Source of the DNA: Alitta virens | Taxonomy: Eukaryota > Annelida > Polychaeta > Phyllodocida > Nereididae | Assembly (NCBI GenBank): GCA_932294295.1 | Contig: OW028575.1 | Span: 41,016,753-41,080,752 of the forward strand | Direction: 5' to 3' | Length of the DNA: 64,000 nt | Part shown: in pieces, positions 35,491-48,011 of the stretch | How positions within the stretch are numbered: the stretch's first letter is position 1 | Layout: every line of letters begins with the position of its first letter | Notes under the pieces: model-generated | What the model saw: the letters and a program-made list of their open reading frames with translations, nothing else | Databases searched by the model: none | Told to the model about the DNA's origin: nothing | Position numbers and translations under genes: made by a program

Positions 35491-37077
35491 ATTCAACTGT
35501 AATGCAGGATCCTACCTTCTCATTTGCCTGCTGCTGAAATTCCCGATCCCATTCACCGACTTTTTGTTGAGATTATTATTGAGAAACTTGCAAAAGATGT
35601 GTCCCAGATGATCATGCGATGCACCGGCCGCTCCACGTCACTCGTGAATGCGACAGTGGTGCCATCTTTGCAGGACAGACACTTGCACCCCTAGTGGACA
35701 TCAACGAAAATGGATTTCAAATTAACATTGGTCCAAAAAAACTGTAATGCTGCCCCAAACAAAAACCATGGACCTCCCCCAAAACACAACATGGATCCCC
35801 CTAACCCTGGCCCAAAAAATTATAATAAAAGGAAGCAATATTGTCTCACGTCTTTACGAAAAAAATAACCAATGTCTAGATCTCATGTCACTTTAACCAA
35901 ATAAATAATAACTAGAATGTAAAAAAACATAGGCATCTTAATTATTGCCTGTCCGGATTAAGATAGGTCATTCCTATTGCTTACAATCACTACAGATATA
36001 ATTTGTAGTGAATCTATTTTCTTTGGGGAATTTTAAATTGCTTGTTCTGAATCCATTATGATCGATTACTGTCCTTTTTATTGCTTGGTACATCTATGAA
36101 TATATATACATAAAAAGTCGGCAAAAAAAAAATTGCTCTTTAGATTCGCCGCAAAGACTTCCAACCTGTTACCAATTAATAATAGTAAAGCTAATTGATC
36201 TAAGTACTGAACTAATTACTTCTATGTAGTGTAAATATGGGAAAAATCATTTTTATCTATACAATGTATATACAATTAAGTGCATTAATCACTGACACTA
36301 TGTACGGGCACTTAATCAATATCGGTAAAATCAATTAAAAGGGTCCCGAACTGGAAAATTCTGTCCGCTTATTTCAAAATGGCAAATCTTCTTAAATAAT
36401 GGTTCGATTTTCAGTCTGTTTCCACTAACGTGTAAAAATTGTGTGATTTTATGGTAAGACAACAACATTGATGTCTCTCAAGAAGAGTTTCTCAGTTCAG
36501 GTTATGTGCCCTGAAGTCCATAAATTTTGTATGTCCACACCCCTACTTTCGTATACTGAATTTCTCGTGGTGATCTACACAATTCATTATTGTTGCAATG
36601 CAGGTATAAACCGTGTTGTAAGTAACGGAGTTGTAAAACCCTGCACAACTCCGTTTAAGAAAAAATTCTGGACATTTTAAGTAAAAAAAAAAAAGCAACT
36701 TTGTTTTCAACATTTGGGGTCCAATTCAATGATATTACCCGTCTATATAAAATATGCAGTGCATCCCATTTTCGATCTAACCTAAATTTACAGTGACAGA
36801 TTGAGAGTGGCGACCTGTCATCCCTGTCATGTGTGTATATATCCAGATATCTGGGCTGCTGACATCCTGCCTTGACAACCTGCCGATTTTCCCGCCATTG
36901 GGTTATCTGGCCGGTGGATTATGGAGGGCGCTGTAGTAGCAGGGTCACGTGGTCGGCCTTGACCTTCGAGATTTGTAACATAGGACGCTTTCTCTGTCAC
37001 TCAGCTGTCAGTCCGGCAACGATATTAACCAAAATTGGTTCATGTAAATTATACAATACACGCACAGTTTTATAAAA
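35491..37077. other. Divergent intergenic region VMP1 / WD40 gene
   Basis: About 1.6 kb between the two start codons, which face away from each other. It must contain both promoters and the VMP1 5' UTR; an acceptor-like TTTCAG on the minus strand near 35535 suggests an upstream non-coding exon. No other gene is visible. Confidence 0.45.
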
Positions 37078-40000
37078 ATGGACGTATTCATCAAGTCTCC
37101 TGTAACGATTCCACATGACATGCCCGAACAGCCTCCAAAAGGACCAAATGTGGAAGGCAATCTGAAGTTGCTGGAAACTGTGTAAGCTCAGTAGTCAGTT
37201 TATGAAATTATGGGTATATTCAGTTGTAATTTAATCTGGTTATTCATAGTGCTGTAGATGCATTGGATAGATGCATTCAATTTATACATTGGTTATTGAC
37301 AGCTGGATATGTATATAGTTCTCATAATTTAGCAATAGAAATAGGCAGGTACACTAGACCAAAAACCCCAGTAAATGATCAGGTTGAAAATAAAGAACAT
37401 TAAAATGCCCAAAATTTTTAAATGAGAGAGTAATAATGTATCAAAATATTTCCGAAGCCATACCAAGCACCATGAATTTAGATATACCAAACCGATTCAT
37501 AGCACTAATGACCAGCCAAGAAAAAATTGTTACAGATGCTCTAGGTAGATATGTTACCAACAGTATGAAGAGTAAAAACCAAAATACATAAAAGCTTACG
37601 CATGACCTAAATTACACTAAAATTATTGACTGCTAATAATTTGGAATGTAAAGGTGACAGCTGAACTTGGATACAGTGTAAAGAAATCGCCCTAGATATT
37701 AAAAAATTTAAAACATTGTAAGTCAAGCCCCTGCTGCACCTATGTGGGCCTGTTATGATGACCTGAGTAGAGTGTGTGATTGATTGATGTAGATGCACCA
37801 AGATGTGATTCATTTGTGATTCATTTGTGATATGTAAATATGTTATTACGATACCATGTTCATTCATGTATGCTAGTGAGAAATACTCCTGTAAATATAT
37901 GCTTAAACTTACCTCATGTTTGCGAGTGTTCTTATACCAATCAGTCTTCCTGAAGTACGCCGGACCTGACCGGCAAAATTTCAGTCGGTCCGGCAAAAGA
38001 CAACCTATTTTACAATGATATTTCATAAAGACGGGCTCACTTTGACATTCGGTCCGGCAAAGGACATTCGAACTTCGGGAAGACTGACCAATGCTTATAT
38101 GCTATATAGATGTACTTATCGAATGTGCTCCCTTCTTTTCTACTTTTTACTCTTTTTATATTTCCTCCTTTAATGTACGAAATGTGCTATAGAAACTAGC
38201 CAAAGATTGATTGGTGATACAGTTAGTAACACCTATGGTGCTGGGAAATTTTTAGCTTTTAGATTGTAGACTACAAATTGTATTTTGTCTAAATATGTAC
38301 GCTTCAAAATTGTATAATTACTCTGCATAACATTGTGAATTTGTAAACATATATATCAAACTTTGATATTTGAAATGTCAATAAAACATATATATATATA
38401 TATATAAGACAAACTAATAATTGAACCATAATTAATATAATTAACACCACATAATTTTGCCCTGAATCACAATTATTTTAATATTGTCTGCATTTTGATA
38501 CTAGTTATATATAGGTGTATGATTTAGCCCGTTTTATATTTATAGTTGCCATACCGCTCTATGTAGATAGACCTAATTCAAAATAAAGTACAATGTAGTT
38601 GCATGTCTTAAAGAAAAGTATTTTCAGTATTCTTGTAATTGTTTAGCATCTTAATATTTTGTACTTGTTGACTATTGTCTGGTTACCTTGCAGGGAGTTT
38701 ACCAGTGAGGTGATGTGTGTTCGATTCAGTTTTGATGGGAAGTTGATTGCTGTTGGTCTTGCGAGAGGCAGTATTAAGGTTTGTTGAGTTCAACTGACAT
38801 CAAGTTATCATTTGATTAACATTAATTGTAAGTTCGGGTTTAGTGCAGTATAGCGGACCCAAATTTATGACCATATTTGGTGTTCACAGAATATGAATTA
38901 ATTATTATTATATCCAATATTTTGATAAGTTTTAAGTCCTGGCACAATTGGAATAACATTAGTGTAAATAAGTAGGGGTTTGGGGACAGCAGCCCCCAAG
39001 AATAATAAAAATAAATAATAAAAATTAACTTAGATGGACTGCGTCCTTACTCTTTGTGACGTCATACATTGAATTCAAGCATTTGACGTCATAGGCCTGG
39101 CAATGGGACTTGTTAAATATGGTAATAAATCTGGGTCCGCTATACTGCACTTTTTACGTAAATTCTTATCATAAAAATATCTTTGGAATGCACTGCAAAA
39201 TGTTTGACACCTAGTTTTTAAATTTTATAATATGTTATGGTCCTGTGTAAAGGACTATGTAAACATAGGTAAATAGGCTTTCATGGCTGTATCTCGAATA
39301 TGCTAATTACTCTAATTCAAAAGATATCAAGTGGCTGTTAATGCATAAATGAATAGTTATAGATGACAAGTTAGAACACAATCTACATAAATTGAATGTG
39401 GTTTCACATAAACAAGGAAGTCTCCTCACAAATGTCATTTTCACATTTTCTGTCCCTTCAAACAAGCAGAGCTTCACATTTAATTGGTACCTATAAATCG
39501 TAAATTTGGTATTGATTGATACTCGGGAATGTCCATGATAAATATTTACAAATGGATATTAAATCAGATTGTGTCGAAATACCTACTTCAGTCGTGTGAT
39601 AACATGTTATGACTCGACACAATTAATTTCTCTTTTCTTTTCAATATTATTAAATTATTCTTGAAAATCATTATTTAATAATTCTTTAGTATTTATGAAT
39701 ATCATTAACATTTTATTATTAAAAAAACTTTCCTGCAACTTTACAGCAACTGAGTACATTTTGTACATACATATATGTACAGCATGAATTTTTAATGTAT
39801 TCCACATTTTTTCCTTTATGAAAGAAAAATACTTTACTGTAAATAAATGAGTATCTGGTCTGTATTTCCATGTGTACGTAATGCAGGGACATAATTCAAC
39901 TGCTCCTGTGGGCGATTGCTTGTGTTAACGCCAATGTGTTTACACATGACATGCACATGAAAGATTTAATTAAGACAAGGTTCAATTATTTGTAATATTT

Positions 40001-43000
40001 TCCCATCCTGCAGTGAGCAGTAACTATATGTATTAGTTTGAAAAGCATGAGTTACATATATATGTTTGCAATATTTTACAGATAGTGAATGCGGACACAG
40101 GCCAAGTCCTTTATAATCTGACTGACATAGATGTGGAGACCATGCCTCTGCCGGTCACAAGTCTACGCTTCTGCCCTGCTCCAGATGAAGCAAAAATTGA
40201 ACACAAGCACCTGCTAATGGCAACATGTAAATCATAATCAATGATTTAATATACTATTAATGGACTAGTGTTAATCCTATTAATTGCTTGAGTGTTGAGT
40301 GTGCAGCTTTATAACAGTTAATATAATTAGCAATTTTTAGTTTTAAGCTGATCAGTGATCATGTCTGGCCAAAGTGAAATATTTGGTGACATTAAATTAT
40401 ATTTAGCAGTATTATTCACACTGGAAAATACCATATAAATTATTATTGAATATGGCATAAGTCATACTGTCATACACCATTTTCCAAACAGATGCATCAG
40501 GAATAGTGAAAATCTGGCACTACCCATCAAGTCATAGTATTCACACAATTAACGAAGGAAGACAAACATTATGTTCTTGCTTCAATCCATTTGGCAGCAC
40601 ATTTGTCACTGGAGGTGCTCAGAATGAGATATATTCTTATGACTACGCAACTAAGACAAGGATTCGCACATTTGAGGCTAGGTCAGTACAATTTTTCATC
40701 TTGTGTGCATGTTTACCTTTGATGACATAAAATCATTTAATCAAGAAGCAAGCTACATACACTTCTATAATGTTTTGCAGTGATTCGCAAGATGTTATGA
40801 ACGGGCATCGGTCAAGAGTGTTCGCCATACAATACAACCCCTCACAGCCACAAGTCCTCATCTCAGGAGGCTGGGATGACACCATCCAGGTACATTGTAA
40901 TCATTATAACTCACAGGTGTGCATATTATTACCATACATGACAATGTTTGGCACATATATATGCAAACAAATATCCAACAATTTTCTTTCTTTTTTTCTA
41001 GTTTTGGGATGAGCGGGTGAAGCATTCTATCAGGTATGGGTTTATTTTTTAACTGCGTCGTCTTTTTCATGAATTAGAACAGTATGAACATGGACTATCC
41101 TGCTTTTTCAGGAGGATTTATGGGCCTCACATTTGTGGAGATGGACTGGACATTGACCCTCATTATAACCACATACTGACTGCATCTTGGAGGAAAGAGA
41201 ATGTGCTTCAGGTATGCTTGATGTTCGCTGAGTTTTGGACTGGGTTGGATGTGGTGGTGGTGGTGGATGAGGGGTTTACATCCTGTATATTTGCACCTGA
41301 TGGGCCAATTAAGACAGGCAGGGACCATGGCAATGAGATGAAGGATGAAACAGCCATCCAACTTGGGCTCAGCTGGGAATCGAACCCAGGACCCCTGCAG
41401 TAGTTGGAAGCCCAGCTAGGCTGCCTGGACTGACCATGGGAAAAATATTGCATTAATGCCATTTTAATTTTAATGCCAATGCACTCGTTATAGCTTTTAA
41501 TCATGAAAATATAGTATACATTACTAAATTTTTCTTTTTAGATTTGGGACTTTGACTCAGGAGTCAAAATTAAGGATGTTCCTCAAGATCCTTCACATGG
41601 CAGTTTGGTAAGAGTTGTTGCTAATTACATGCAGATATCACTTACTTATTAAAGAGTTTTATGATGGATTTAATCAAGAAGTTAACCAATGAAAGATAGA
41701 CATTATTATTTACTATATACAGTGTACTAACCAAAGTAAACTATGTAAAAGGGAATTACTTTTACTATTCTTTTCAACAGTATATCATGTTTATATATTT
41801 AACAGGAAGAGCCTAAGGTACTTTCTAATACTAAATGTCACTCTTAATTCTTGGGCTTTTGCCCATCACAACCAACTGATGATCACATTTCATACTTTTA
41901 GCACATTTATGCTCTCACAACAGTAAGACACTCCATTGTGTACACATTTGAACTATATATTAAAATGTCTTCATGTAAATTGCATACTCTTAAAACCTGA
42001 AAGTCTTACTTATTTCCTAAAAGCCTTTCTCACTTTCATAAAATACTTTGGTGTTGTATTACCATGTTTATATAATATCTATATATATATATATATATAT
42101 ATATATTTCAGTTCCTAATCTTTTTTTTTATCTCCAAAAAGATTCAGTGAATATTTCCATGATATTTCTAGCAATTCAGAAGTACGCCATTTAAGCTTCC
42201 CTGTACATTTACAGAATTTTTTAACAAACATGTTACCATAAGAAAATTAGGACTTTTCTTTGACTCAAGTTATGTGTCAACTTTGCATGAACCCCTATGA
42301 GCATTAACGGCAAGCCCGTCATATCCTACTGTCATGCTAATATTTGCTCTCCTACAGTTGTATTCCTGTCAGTGGTTGGGAAAGGACTACATCATGTGTG
42401 GAGGCTGTGATCACAACATGGCACAAATTTTAGACAGAGGCACCTTGAATGTAAGTACAGGGACATTTTTTAACCCTCAGCGAACAAAGTTCGAAGAGTG
42501 TTATTGTTATCATTTGGGAAAATTCATGTCCGTTCGAAGGGCGGGCGTAATACTTTCTTTTTTCCGGAGCAGAAACACTTATACACTTACCCTAACACAA
42601 AATTTTGTATAGTAATACTATATATGGCCTAGTGGTGCCTTTTGATAGTCACATTTACATATGTTGGCTATGTTTACAAAATGTCGATAAAATATTTTAA
42701 ACAAAACAATCAAATGGCGGGAAAAGGATATACAATACTTTTGATGCTCATTTGGTTTTACTCTGAACAGAATGGATTGCTATTAATACAGGGTTCCTGC
42801 AGGTTTACCTTCATGAGAAGTAAGACCTGTGTAAGATATTATAATACAGTGGACACTCGTTAATCCGAACACCTGGGTTCCCAAGGAATTTGTTCGGATT
42901 AACGCAGAATTCAGAATAACAAATTTGAGTGTGCTCCTAGCAGCAGTTTCCGGAAACTAATAACCGTGGCGACCCCTAGCGTTCCCTACTTGTGGCTGCC

Positions 43001-44833
43001 ACGTGGTTAGGAGTCCTATCGATCTATCTAATCAGCTAATATAGTAGTATATATAGTGTATCAATGCAGATAAATCTCCAAGGTTTTGAAACATAAGATT
43101 CAAATGGCTGAAAATCTATATATAAATATATAAATGAATATACTTTATCTACCATTACAGTATTCATTGCTTATATAAGATTTATCTAGTTACTTACAAT
43201 AATAAGACTTAAGTTAGGCCTATATTAAGATTTATTCTCCTTCATAAAACACATAAAGACACTAAGCCTACTATTTGCTTGTATTTAGCATTTTTGATAT
43301 ATTTTATATTTATGCATTTATTACTTTATATAGTATTCTTCAACAATTATTATATATTAATTGATGCAATTAAATACAATTGTTTACACCAGATATCAAG
43401 AAAGGATCAAGATATTAAATATTATGTAAATATAAGATCATGATATATAGGGCCTAGTCGAGCTCTGATAGTGATAAGATCTGAAAAATTAACTTATAAT
43501 TTTGTAAAGACCAAAATGCTGTTTATCATTGTTTATAGGCCTATTTAGACATTAATTGCAATATTCAGGGCTAACTTAAGGCCCACTGGTGAATGAAAGG
43601 AGGGAAAGTCCCATGTATAGAACAATGGTTCATTAATTGCTATTCATGCAAATTGAAGACAAAGCAATAAATAATAACAAATACAGAATGTTCGGATTAA
43701 TGAATTGCTTGAGCAGGGGGAAAGTGTAATTGACTTTTCGTACTCGGTTTAACTAGTCTAATAAATTTCATAAATCGTTCGGATAGCGTGCGATTCAGTT
43801 TGATGAATTTCGGATTAATGAGGGTCTACTGTACCATGCGCACATGAAAAGTAGACCACTTATATATTAATTTGCACCTATAATTTAATTTCATCGTCCA
43901 AAAAAAAATCAGGATATTGGCTATTAAACTATAAATAAACACAGTTCTTGTGTATTTAAAGAAAGTTCATAATTTCTATTTACTACGTCTTACTGTCTTA
44001 TTTTGATGCAAATGTACTTGGATATTAACATCAACATTTATATTTACTCTGAATATTACAATGAAAAAAGTTAAGACTTTATACGAGCCTTACTTTTTTA
44101 CAAAAATAAAGTAAGACTATCAGACTATGTAATAACCTGTGGGAACCCTGTAATATTTTCACACTTGTCAGCATTTAATGAACAAATGAAGAAATTCGAG
44201 AGTTCACAAAATAAGATCTTGGTCTCTAATTAGCATTGTGTAACAGGCTATGTAGGCCAATTGGCAATCGTTTCGGTTCATCGCACACGCTATATTAACA
44301 CTCAATAAATATTATTTTTCGAAATTTTGTAAAACATTGCTCAGATATGTCAGTGTGACTATAAAAGTCACCACTAGGCCATATAGAGTGTAACTGTATG
44401 AAATTTCATTAAGGTAAGTGCATTAGTGTTAGAGTTCAGCTCTGGAAATGAAAGTGTAACACCCGCCCTCTTGCTTGTCAGACGAACACTGAACAGCATG
44501 TGTGCTATGTGGGATTCGCTGAGGGTTTTGCTGCAGCGCAGCCTGTTTTTATTGAAAATTGATTTAGTATTGTCTTTGCTTAATTTTTATCAGATGGCAA
44601 AAGTATGCCTTGAAATTTGCTTACATGCCATACCTGCTTAATTTAATGAGAACTACAATATGCCAACAATAGCTTTATCACATAATACATATTTATTCCA
44701 GACTGTTGGCCAAGTGATTGATTTGCCTCAAGGAGTCTACTGCTTGGATCAAGATCGTACATATACCACTAAGCCCAAAATTGTGGTTGGTTCTGCTTGC
44801 AAAGTTTATATCCTCAAAATAGAAAAGAGATAA
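37078..44833 (+). CDS. WD40-repeat protein, 351 aa, unnamed
   Basis: Exons: 37078-37181, 38694-38778, 40082-40226, 40492-40681, 40781-40889, 41002-41033, 41112-41211, 41542-41607, 42358-42450, 44702-44833; 1056 nt, frame closed, all GT-AG. The protein starts MDVFIKSPVTIPHDMPEQPP. Several WD40 blades are evident: SEVMCVRFSFDGKLIAVGLA, then TSLRFCP with ATYASGIVKIWHY, CSCFNPFGSTFVTGGAQNEI, then HRSRVFAIQYNPSQPQVLIS with GGWDDTIQFWDERVKHSIR, then NHILTASWRKENVLQIWDFD. The length suits a single 7-bladed propeller. Such propellers are protein-interaction scaffolds; I cannot assign the subfamily or function. The stop TAA overlaps an AATAAA (44832-44837). It is head to head with VMP1. Confidence 0.9.
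41217..41432 (-). mobile_element. tRNA-derived SINE in WD40 gene intron
   Basis: Minus strand: A-box-like AGCCTAGCTGGGCTTCC near 41411-41427 and a perfect B box GGTTCGATTCC at 41376-41386. The body containing GATGGGCCAATTAAGACAGG, CAGGGACCATGGC and GGGTTTACATCCTG is repeated at 45690-45790 in opposite orientation. It lies just 3' of the exon ending at 41211. Confidence 0.85.
42065..42107. repeat. (TA)n microsatellite
   Basis: Uninterrupted AT dinucleotide repeat inside an intron of the WD40 gene. Confidence 0.85.
42847..43831. mobile_element. 985-bp pogo/Tigger-like non-autonomous transposon
   Basis: Left end CAGTGGACACTCGTTAATCC and the reverse complement of the right end CAGTAGACCCTCATTAATCC form about 25-bp inverted repeats, followed by GAA on both sides. 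TA dinucleotides flank the element (42845-42846, 43832-43833). A subterminal TTCGGATTAA motif recurs inside (about 42892, 43690). No transposase ORF remains. Confidence 0.9.
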
Positions 44834-47600
44834 TAAACTCAAGGAAACTTCACTCGATCTCTTGCCGGACTATAAATTTAAATGTATATTGTTCATGGCT
44901 GTGTAGAACAGATGATACAAGTACAACTTGAAAATTTGATTGCTTACATGTCATACTTGCTTAATTTTATTAGTTGTAAGTGTTGTTTAGCAGATTACCT
45001 TAATCCTTGCCAATTATAGCTTAAATTGTTAAATCTATCAGTTCTACATGTGATAAATGTCTTATCCGTCCATTTGTTAAATCAGTTACAAATGTGATAA
45101 ATTTCTAATCCGTCCACTTGTTAAATCTATCAGTTATAGATATTACATATGTTATATATGATCCTATGTGCACCTGTTGTAAAATATACTGCGATCACAT
45201 CAAAGGTGTTTTTAGTCGTAGGTAAATTAATGTAATGTAGTCTTTCTGTGTTACTGTTACTGAAAGTGAAGTTACTGTTAGTGAAAGTTACTGTTAGTGA
45301 TCATTAAACATTGTTGATACATTTATTCAACATTAAATGCATGCATGAGGTCGTTATTTATGCTAAAAAAATAGGTGCGAAACTTCCTGGAAGATCATGA
45401 ACAATGTTACAAATTCTCACAGGAGAAAAATTAAATTGTGGTGACTTTTGATCTCCAAGCAATATACAAACAAAATTGCAGTGTTGCGAGTTGGTTGATA
45501 GATCATTAGCTAGTCAAGCGGGTCTTAAGTCTCAACAGGTATTTCTTAGGAAAAAGCAAGAATTGTCCTCTTTCTTTGCTCTTCATTAAAAGGCCTGAGA
45601 CAAAAAACTTTGATTGCTTCACAAATCGCGTTTCTGACATTGACAAGCGGGCCTAGGCTGTGGTTACTTTTTGGCACTGCAGTATCCACACCACTGATTT
45701 GAAGCCATGGTCCCTGCCTAATTCCCCCATCAGATGCAGAGTTACAGGATGTAAATCTCTAAGCCACCCACCACACTCTTAATGATGACCAGCTGCCAAT
45801 GAGGCGTCATTGAGGCCGACTCTGGCCGAGTCCACACCTTGCACATTTCAGACATGCCAAGTCTCATACTTTCGGCACGAGTCTCACGCATTTGGTTGCT
45901 GTCTCACGCCTCTGGACTTAAGAATTTTCTTCATATTTTAATTTTAACTCGCGCAATGAGGACACAATACCAGAATAAATCTTTAACATTTGTAAACTGG
46001 TTGGAAAGAGTCAAAACTCACGCATTCACCACTCAAGAACTTGGCATCTCTGCACATTAAACCAGGGGTGTGGTCTTTCAACAAAGCACCAATTTAATGT
46101 ATCAATTTTCATGGAAGTTACTTCCTGAGCTCTGAGATAGACGAAAACCATAGATTTAATCCTCTATGATTAAACTTAGAAAGATTTCCTTGCAGGTGAT
46201 CTCAGAACCTTCCACTTAGGACATTTTGGGTCTTAACCACTGGACAACTCCGCTGGATAATATCCCCAAGGCACTTCTGTGATGAGTGCATGAGTCAACT
46301 AAATCTGAACAATTGAGAAACTCAACTTTGTGGCATTGGAAACCTCAACTTAATTTGTGGCATACAGTTAGTTTCAATAAAAAACGGCCATAAAATTTAA
46401 CCTAGACAACTTCTGTTATACAATGCTATATTAGATAAATTTCTAACATTTACCAAAGGTTTATAATTTTTTCAATGGTGGTATGTGTAAGCCGACTACA
46501 TTATACTGTATTAGCTAGGAATAAGTGGCTACAGCTGTCTAGAGTCGGATCGTATTTTATGAAACTAACTTTACATTGCAGTAGTTCAGACCCCACCAGG
46601 AATAAGCATCCCTAGCGTGGATTAGATAGAGTATCATCCATCTTAATTATAACTACAGCAGCAATGCAGGCCTAACTCAACAGAGAAAAGGTAAACTAAA
46701 CTAGCCAAGTCTCCTACACCGGTTGTGGAGCCCAGAGCGACCTCATTATCTTCAACAAAGTGAAACAGCAGAATATTAAAACACCATCCTAACAGATACA
46801 TGCATATTGAAGGCCCACACTCAGCAGCCAACCACTATAAATTTTTACCCAATGACGTTAAGATTAAGGAATACCCGATCTGCAAGAATCATGGGAGACA
46901 CATATTCCCAATCACATGGCGTCGACACTTTTAAATGTCATGATTTTAACCTGTACCTACACCAATTTTAGGCAACACTTATTTAATTTTTATTTTCTTG
47001 GATCCGACAATATGACAAACGTGCCAACAGGAAAAGTGAGGTCCAAATTATTTTATTATGAAATTATATTATATTTTGGAATTTTCGACCAACATCCGAG
47101 AACACAGTGAGAAGCACATGATTTGTTCAATGCACCAGATGTCGGCACCTCACACAGCACCACTGTACAGTACTTCATAATGCAGCACTTTCGCCTTTTT
47201 GAAGTATTTTTCATACTTTCCCAATGATTCAGGCAATAAAACTGTAACTCAATATGTCATTTAATGCTTTAAACGAAAGTACTTCAGTGTAGGACTAATA
47301 GTAGCTCACAGTAATTTTACCCAGTTTTTGAAATACAACCCTCTGGTACTTGAGAGAATAGAATGATAACATAAACCCACCCATGCAGACCAATACTTGT
47401 TTATAATGGAATTTACAAACAACCTGCTAGAGAAATTTATGTGGAAAATTTGTTCATCTGCCGTTATCGAAAGTGCAGTCAGTGAGGCACAACACCATGT
47501 AACGTAATGGGTAAAAATCTGAGCGAAATATGATCTGGCCCAAGCCTTACATGCGCCAGATAATTAATGACACTTACAACACAGCTAATATTATGTACAT
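44834..47600. other. Intergenic region between convergent WD40 gene and RSRC2
   Basis: About 2.8 kb without recognisable exons. It has a SINE body at about 45665-45800 and short direct repeats near 45250-45300 (GTTACTGTTA words). The RSRC2 3' UTR enters from the right, with a minus-strand polyadenylation signal likely near 47606. Confidence 0.45.
45665..45800 (+). mobile_element. SINE body fragment
   Basis: Reverse complement of this segment matches 41245-41345: GATTTACATCCTGTA, then GCATCTGATGGG, then GGCAGGGACCATGGC. The tRNA-like head is not evident here, so this copy is truncated or degraded. Confidence 0.7.
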
Positions 47601-48011
47601 TTAAATTATTTATTGTCAATAAAGCTATTGACTGGAAACAAAAACATTCAAAGTCAAACAACAGACATATATTTACATCAGTTTCTCAACAATAAGCAAG
47701 TATCGCTTCTTAAAATACTTCAAATAGTGATCACAGTTTGTCTATGACATTGTTGAAATGTTAAATTTCCTCTGCTTTGCAACCAACATCAACACATTCT
47801 ATTCAGCTGAAGTGTCTCTTACGACTAGTGAAACCATTGTGAAATCTGGCACATCTACCACTCAAGTTTATTAGAACATAAACATATTTAGTTCTGACTT
47901 TCACCTGTTTCCTGATATTTAATTTCAAGCAAGATGCATTATTGCGTTGCACACAGATGGTTCTGATTTGTACCACAAGTATTCCTAAAGATGAAGTCAA
48001 ATGCAGTGCAG

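Noticed and set aside
41370..41432. A tRNA gene on the minus strand
   Set aside because: Good B box, but the T-arm continues into a SINE body found again at 45.7 kb.
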